Assembly: GCA_007131945.1 (NCBI GenBank) | Contig: SLPP01000212.1 | Span: 1-6,733, forward strand | Length of the DNA stretch: 6,733 bases | From: Paracoccaceae bacterium | GTDB taxonomy: Bacteria > Pseudomonadota > Alphaproteobacteria > Rhodobacterales > Rhodobacteraceae | Direction of reading: 5' to 3' | Shown: positions 6,144 to 6,733 of the stretch, piece by piece | Layout: the number at the start of each line of letters is the position of its first letter | Position numbering within the stretch: the stretch's first letter is position 1 | Translations under genes and position numbers: made by a program | The notes under the pieces: generated by a model | The model's input: only the letters and a program-made list of their open reading frames with translations | The model's database searches: none | Told to the model about the DNA's origin: nothing

Positions 6144-6733
6144 CACGCGTCGACCAGGATTTCGCGGGCGCGGGCGCTGTCGGCGTCCATCTGTTCGATC
6201 AGCGCTTCGACGCTGTCGAACCTCTCCTCGCCTCGCAGGAAGGCGACGAGCGCGACCGAGAGCTGCGCGCCGTAGAGGTCGCCTTCGAAATCGAAGATGT
6301 GCACCTCGAGGTTGGGGGTGTTCTCGCCGAACATCGGCCGCACGCCCAGCGATGCGACGCCGTCATGGCAGCCCTGGTGCGGGCCGTCCATCACCTCGAC
6401 CTTGACGGCATAGACGCCGAATCGCGGCAGGTGCAGGCCGGCCATGGAAAGGTTCGCGGTCGGATAGCCCAGCACGCGGCCCCGCTTGGCGCCGTGCAGC
6501 ACCTCGCCGTCGATCCGGTGGCGATGGCCGAGCATGTCGGCGGCATCCTGCACGCGGCCTTCGGAGAGCGCGGTGCGGATCGCGGTCGAGGAGATGGCGC
6601 CGTTCTCGCCGCCGATCAGCGGGGCGACGGTGACCTCGAAGCCCATGGCGGCGCCGAAGTCGCGCAGCATCCCGGCATTGCCGGCGCGGCCCTTGCCGAA
6701 GGCGAAGTCGGCGCCGACGACGACATGCGCGAC
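6143..6733 (-). CDS. ribF: Riboflavin kinase/FAD synthetase RibF, 3' part only
   Basis: The last 196 residues of the bifunctional enzyme that phosphorylates riboflavin to FMN and adenylylates FMN to FAD. The start lies beyond the right window edge; with a usual family length near 310, about 110-120 N-terminal residues are missing. Within the fragment, VVVGADFAFGKGRAGN (4-19) and ISSTAIR (47-53, the nucleotidyl-transferase signature) belong to the FMN adenylyltransferase domain. The kinase domain follows, with GEVLHGAKRGRVLGYPTANL (76-95, including the PTAN nucleotide-binding motif), ASLGVRPMFG (127-136) and LEVHIFDFEGDLYG (142-155, with Glu143 the expected catalytic base). No disruption is visible. 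It is first of three visible minus-strand genes, and its stop overlaps the ycgN start (TGATG). Confidence 0.95.
   Translation of the reverse strand, partial: VAHVVVGADFAFGKGRAGNAGMLRDFGAAMGFEVTVAPLIGGENGAISSTAIRTALSEGRVQDAADMLGHRHRIDGEVLHGAKRGRVLGYPTANLSMAGLHLPRFGVYAVKVEVMDGPHQGCHDGVASLGVRPMFGENTPNLEVHIFDFEGDLYGAQLSVALVAFLRGEERFDSVEALIEQMDADSARAREILVDA

Overview
The window is ordinary, gene-dense chromosomal DNA from a GC-rich alphaproteobacterium, most likely a member of the Rhodobacterales. The evidence is a full-length TrcR (DUF1013) protein, a family essentially confined to Alphaproteobacteria, together with strong G/C third-position bias and a small Omp25/31-like beta-barrel protein. I see no mobile element, CRISPR array, rRNA or phage gene, and nothing I would call a new system.

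Left part (1-1620), minus strand: a 200-residue outer-membrane beta-barrel protein (26-628) has its own good sigma70-type promoter (TTGCGT, 17 bp, TACAAT). Upstream of it is a secreted RNase T2-family ribonuclease (811-1476). The 182-bp gap between them holds the promoter and otherwise only GC-rich sequence. A 143-bp divergent intergenic region with one TATATA element separates the RNase gene from trcR.

Middle part (1620-4315), plus strand: trcR, a putative cell-cycle transcription regulator with a very acidic tail, is followed after 53 bp (or 29 bp, if a GTG start is used) by a 621-residue protein. That protein has a helical-repeat-like N-terminus, a family 2 GT-A glycosyltransferase core and a C-terminal region I cannot assign. 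The two genes are probably co-transcribed; a functional link between them is not shown.

Right part (4316-6733), minus strand: a convergent 200-bp intergenic region carries a perfect 18-bp palindrome. It is followed by tRNA-Gly(UCC) with its own promoter, and then by a tightly coupled operon read right to left: ribF (riboflavin kinase/FAD synthetase, cut by the window edge), ycgN (UPF0260 cysteine-cluster protein) and an L-threonine aldolase. Both junctions in this operon are TGATG overlaps, which suggests translational coupling. The best second-look items are the palindrome, an inverted repeat that pairs with the tRNA acceptor strand only in readthrough transcripts, the Glu-to-Gln change in RNase T2 motif II, and the unassigned end of the glycosyltransferase.
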